From: Hoyosella sp. YIM 151337
GTDB lineage: Bacteria > Actinomycetota > Actinomycetes > Mycobacteriales > Mycobacteriaceae
NCBI RefSeq assembly: GCF_026041215.1
Contig: NZ_JAPEIQ010000039.1
Location: 372,001 to 436,000, forward strand
DNA: 64,000 nucleotides
Direction: 5' to 3'
The notes below the pieces were generated by a model that saw only the letters and a program-made list of their open reading frames with translations, did no database searches and had not been told where the DNA came from. The position numbers and the translations under genes were made by a program. Of the stretch, positions 61,618 through 64,000 are shown piece by piece (position 1 is the stretch's first letter; each line of letters opens with the position of its first letter).

Positions 61618-63936
61618 CTAATCCGTTATGAAACTCAGACACTTGGGGAGTTCCTCGGCATGCAGGACCCCGAGCCGCTGCGTCGCGCGAGTGCAGGCAA
61701 CATAGATGTCATTGAGCCCGCGCGGGGACTCAGCAAGTAACTCTTCCGGTTCGACTAGGAGAACCGAGTCGAACTCCAGGCCCTTGGCCTCCCGCACAAC
61801 AAGCACGCTGACAGCATCGGAATTCAGCTCCGCGAACTGAGCAGCCAGGCGTTCAGACGCGATGACCGCGACGGTTCCCGCATCTTGTTCCCGCAGCCAC
61901 GCGGTCACCTGCTCGGCCACCGCTGACGTGAGCTCACCGTGCGGGATCTGGCGCGCCCACGGGATGTGGCCCGATTCCCGGATTGACTTCGGTGGAACAG
62001 CATTAGGCGAAATTTGTTCAAGGACACCGGCCGCCACGGCCATGATTTCTGAGGGCGTCCGGTAGTTGATAGAAAGTTCGGTCAGCTTCCACCGTCGCGC
62101 GACGTACGGCTCCAGCGCCGCATCCCATGACGAAGCACCCGCTGGGCTTCCGGTTTGCGCCGGATCACCGACTACCGTCATCCAGCGGTTAGGAACGCGG
62201 CGCATCACCATGCGCCAGGCCATCTCGGAAAGCTCTTGGGCCTCGTCGATTATTGCGTGACCGTACGTCCACTGGCGGTCCGCGGCCGCGCGTTCCGCAG
62301 TCGTCCGGGACTGCCTGTACTCCTGACGCTCGGCAAGCTGCTCCGCGTCGATAAGGTCATACGCCATCAGGATTTCCGGATCGAGGTCGTCTTCCAGATC
62401 CTGCGGCGCGGAACCGGTCAGTATGTCGAGGGCTTCCTGAGCTTCTTCGATCTTTGCGCGCCAGCGCGCTTGCGCCTGACGGTCGTCGTCGTCGCCGTCG
62501 ACGCCCAGCAGTTCAGCTAGCTCGTCGAGTAAGGGTGCATCACCCGGAGTGAACGGCGCAGCCCGGGGACGTACCAGATGTGCGCGCTCCGCATCAGACA
62601 GGTCCGGAGCCGCACGGCTCAGCCGGTCATCCGAGCTAAAAAGCTCACTTAATACATCCTGCGGCGTCAGGTGCGGCCAGAAGGAACCGATCACAGTCCG
62701 GAAGGTGGGGTCCTGACGCATCTCGTCGCGGACATCAGCGATGTCATCGCGACTGAGTAGCGACTGCCTGTCGATGAGATTCGCGCCTACGATTGCAGCG
62801 TACTGGTCAGCGAGACCTTCGATTGCGGTGGCGAAAAAGATATCGCGCGCCCTGTTATGGGGCCGGCGCGATGAGCGGGCACGCCCCCGCGCTCGGGTAA
62901 TCAGTTTTCGGTCGATCGTGAGGGTGTAGGTGTCGAACTCGATTTCGACCGGACTCGATGGCAATTCCTGCCGGTCCCGCACGGCATTCTTCAGGACTGT
63001 GACCATGTCAAGGGAGCCCTTAATCGCGGACGATTCGAGCGAATCGTGGCCGCTAGCTGTGACACCGGGATACAAGTCACCGACCGTGGAGAGAACAACA
63101 CCGGTCTCACCGAGAGACGGCAGAACCTGGCTGATGTATTTCAGGAAGGTGTCGTTAGGCCCGATGATCAGCACACCGCTGCGTTCGAGTTGCTCACGAT
63201 AGGTGTACAGCAGGAACGCCGCCCGGTGCAGCGCGACAGCGGTCTTTCCAGTTCCCGGGCCGCCCTGAACGACGAGCACGCTGCGGTGTTCTGAGCGAAT
63301 GATCTCGTCTTGCTCCCGCTGAATGGTGGCGACAATATCCACCATGTGCCCCGTCCGTGCGGCGCTCATCGCGGCAAGCAAGGCGTTTTCGCTGGCCACG
63401 CCGCCCTCGTCGCCACGCGACGTGGTGGCCGAACCGTTGGTGCCGCTGACGTCACTGAGGGCCTCGGGGTCGAGGTACTCGTCATTCAGCGCGGTCACTG
63501 TCCGTCCGCGGGTCCGTATGTGGCGCCGCCGCGTCACCCCTTCGGGGGATGCGGGCGTGGCGAGGTAAAAGGGGCGTGCCATTGGTGCGCGCCAATCGAG
63601 CAGCAGGGGATCGAAGTCGCTGTCTTCATCCCACATTCCCAGACGGCCAACGTAGCGGGCTTCGCCTTCACCTTCGCCGAGGTCGATGCGCCCAAAGCAC
63701 AGCCCGTTTTCGGCCGCAAGGTACTTGGCCAGCTTCGCGGTGTACATCGCGTTGTACGACTCGCGTTCGGACTGTGCTTGCGGAGTCCCGCCGCGTTCGC
63801 GCATCACCTCGGCCAGGTTTCTGCGAGCGTTATCGCGAAGTGCATCCAACCGTCCGTAGAGCATCGTGACGTATTGCTGCTCTCGGTCGATTTCTTGCTG
63901 CTCCAACCCAGGCTCCTTCGGCTGCACGACAGCCAC
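61618..63936 (-). CDS. HelR/HelD-like RNA polymerase-associated helicase family protein
   Basis: The 772-residue SF1 protein starts with a helical region (EQQEIDREQQYVTMLYGRLDALRDNARRN), like the antiparallel coiled coil that HelD/HelR proteins push into the RNA polymerase secondary channel. Walker A is QGGPGTGKTAVALHRAA at about residues 225-232. An acidic insert (LGVDGDDDDRQ) and HAIIDEAQELS follow, then VREAKGLEFDSV and VACTRATQRL. Members recycle stalled RNA polymerase, and actinobacterial HelR confers rifampicin tolerance. Start is GTG 63936. Confidence 0.85.
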   Translation of the reverse strand: MAVVQPKEPGLEQQEIDREQQYVTMLYGRLDALRDNARRNLAEVMRERGGTPQAQSERESYNAMYTAKLAKYLAAENGLCFGRIDLGEGEGEARYVGRLGMWDEDSDFDPLLLDWRAPMARPFYLATPASPEGVTRRRHIRTRGRTVTALNDEYLDPEALSDVSGTNGSATTSRGDEGGVASENALLAAMSAARTGHMVDIVATIQREQDEIIRSEHRSVLVVQGGPGTGKTAVALHRAAFLLYTYREQLERSGVLIIGPNDTFLKYISQVLPSLGETGVVLSTVGDLYPGVTASGHDSLESSAIKGSLDMVTVLKNAVRDRQELPSSPVEIEFDTYTLTIDRKLITRARGRARSSRRPHNRARDIFFATAIEGLADQYAAIVGANLIDRQSLLSRDDIADVRDEMRQDPTFRTVIGSFWPHLTPQDVLSELFSSDDRLSRAAPDLSDAERAHLVRPRAAPFTPGDAPLLDELAELLGVDGDDDDRQAQARWRAKIEEAQEALDILTGSAPQDLEDDLDPEILMAYDLIDAEQLAERQEYRQSRTTAERAAADRQWTYGHAIIDEAQELSEMAWRMVMRRVPNRWMTVVGDPAQTGSPAGASSWDAALEPYVARRWKLTELSINYRTPSEIMAVAAGVLEQISPNAVPPKSIRESGHIPWARQIPHGELTSAVAEQVTAWLREQDAGTVAVIASERLAAQFAELNSDAVSVLVVREAKGLEFDSVLLVEPEELLAESPRGLNDIYVACTRATQRLGVLHAEELPKCLSFITD

Positions 63937-63959
63937 GTCGCGTCACTGAGCCAACCACT

Positions 63960-64000
63960 CTAGCTCAGAAAGGTGACAGTGCGTTCGCCGAAGGCGTGCT
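63960..64000 (-). CDS. Possible 3' end of a minus-strand gene
   Basis: One minus-strand frame reads HAFGERTVTFLS and then a TAG at 63960-63962. It would end 23 bases before the HelR-like start on the same strand, an operon-like spacing. The visible sequence is far too short for identification, and a forward start near 63973 is also possible. Confidence 0.3.
   Translation of the reverse strand, partial: HAFGERTVTFLS

Overview
The window is chromosomal core from a GC-rich actinobacterium, most likely of the mycolic-acid order Mycobacteriales. The evidence is gene content and order: a hisD-C-B-H-A-impA-F-I operon, a trpE / Trp-associated membrane protein / trpC-B-A / lgt block, gltBD, pyk, an ANTAR regulator of the PdtaR type next to a tRNA, then polA, rpsA, a coaE-GrpB fusion, uvrB, a universal stress protein and a HelR/HelD-like RNA polymerase motor. 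GTG and TTG starts and 4-bp ATGA/GTGA overlaps are frequent. The genus cannot be fixed from the sequence alone. No insertion sequence, phage, CRISPR array or obvious island was seen.

1-1.5 kb: the 3' end of a proline-rich gene and a secreted DUF4185 protein. 1.5-8.5 kb: the histidine operon, which also carries two small membrane-protein genes around hisH; the first (53 codons) is easy to miss. 8.5-10.6 kb: small enzymes (DUF2461, a 4-OT tautomerase, GYD domain, alpha/beta hydrolase). 10.6-17.5 kb: tryptophan genes, then lgt and DUF2752. No trpF, trpD or trpG is present here, which fits hisA being the dual-function PriA isomerase. 17.8-25.9 kb: glutamate synthase, pyruvate kinase and a secreted thermonuclease-like lipoprotein.

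26-30 kb: a peripheral L-idonate/gluconate catabolic set (GntP permease, 5-keto-gluconate reductase, idonate dehydrogenase) behind a striking inverted repeat. 30-32.5 kb: a K+ channel, a convergent DUF1707 gene with a perfect Crp-type site upstream, a tRNA and the PdtaR-like regulator. 32.5-38.2 kb: a branched-chain amino-acid-type ABC transporter. Its binding-protein gene converges on the livFGMH operon and shares a terminator with it, and it has an elaborate leader next to its ribosome binding site. Its LivH carries an unusual secreted N-terminal domain.

38.3-48.9 kb: polA and a mixture of accessory enzymes (FAD oxidoreductase, AraC/DJ-1 regulator, 2H phosphoesterase, isocitrate-type dehydrogenase, thioredoxin, hydrolase, GT-C-like membrane protein, methyltransferase). 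49-64 kb: rpsA, a DrrAB-type ABC exporter, an FMN reductase, a 1039-residue ATPase regulator with an uncommon C-terminal module, coaE, DUF402, uvrB, usp, a DUF732 lipoprotein and the HelR-like motor.

No clear novel defence or biosynthetic system was found. The best leads are the livJ leader, the idonate-operon operator, the C-terminal module of the large ATPase, the LivH fusion, and a tRNA with a leucine anticodon but a short variable arm.
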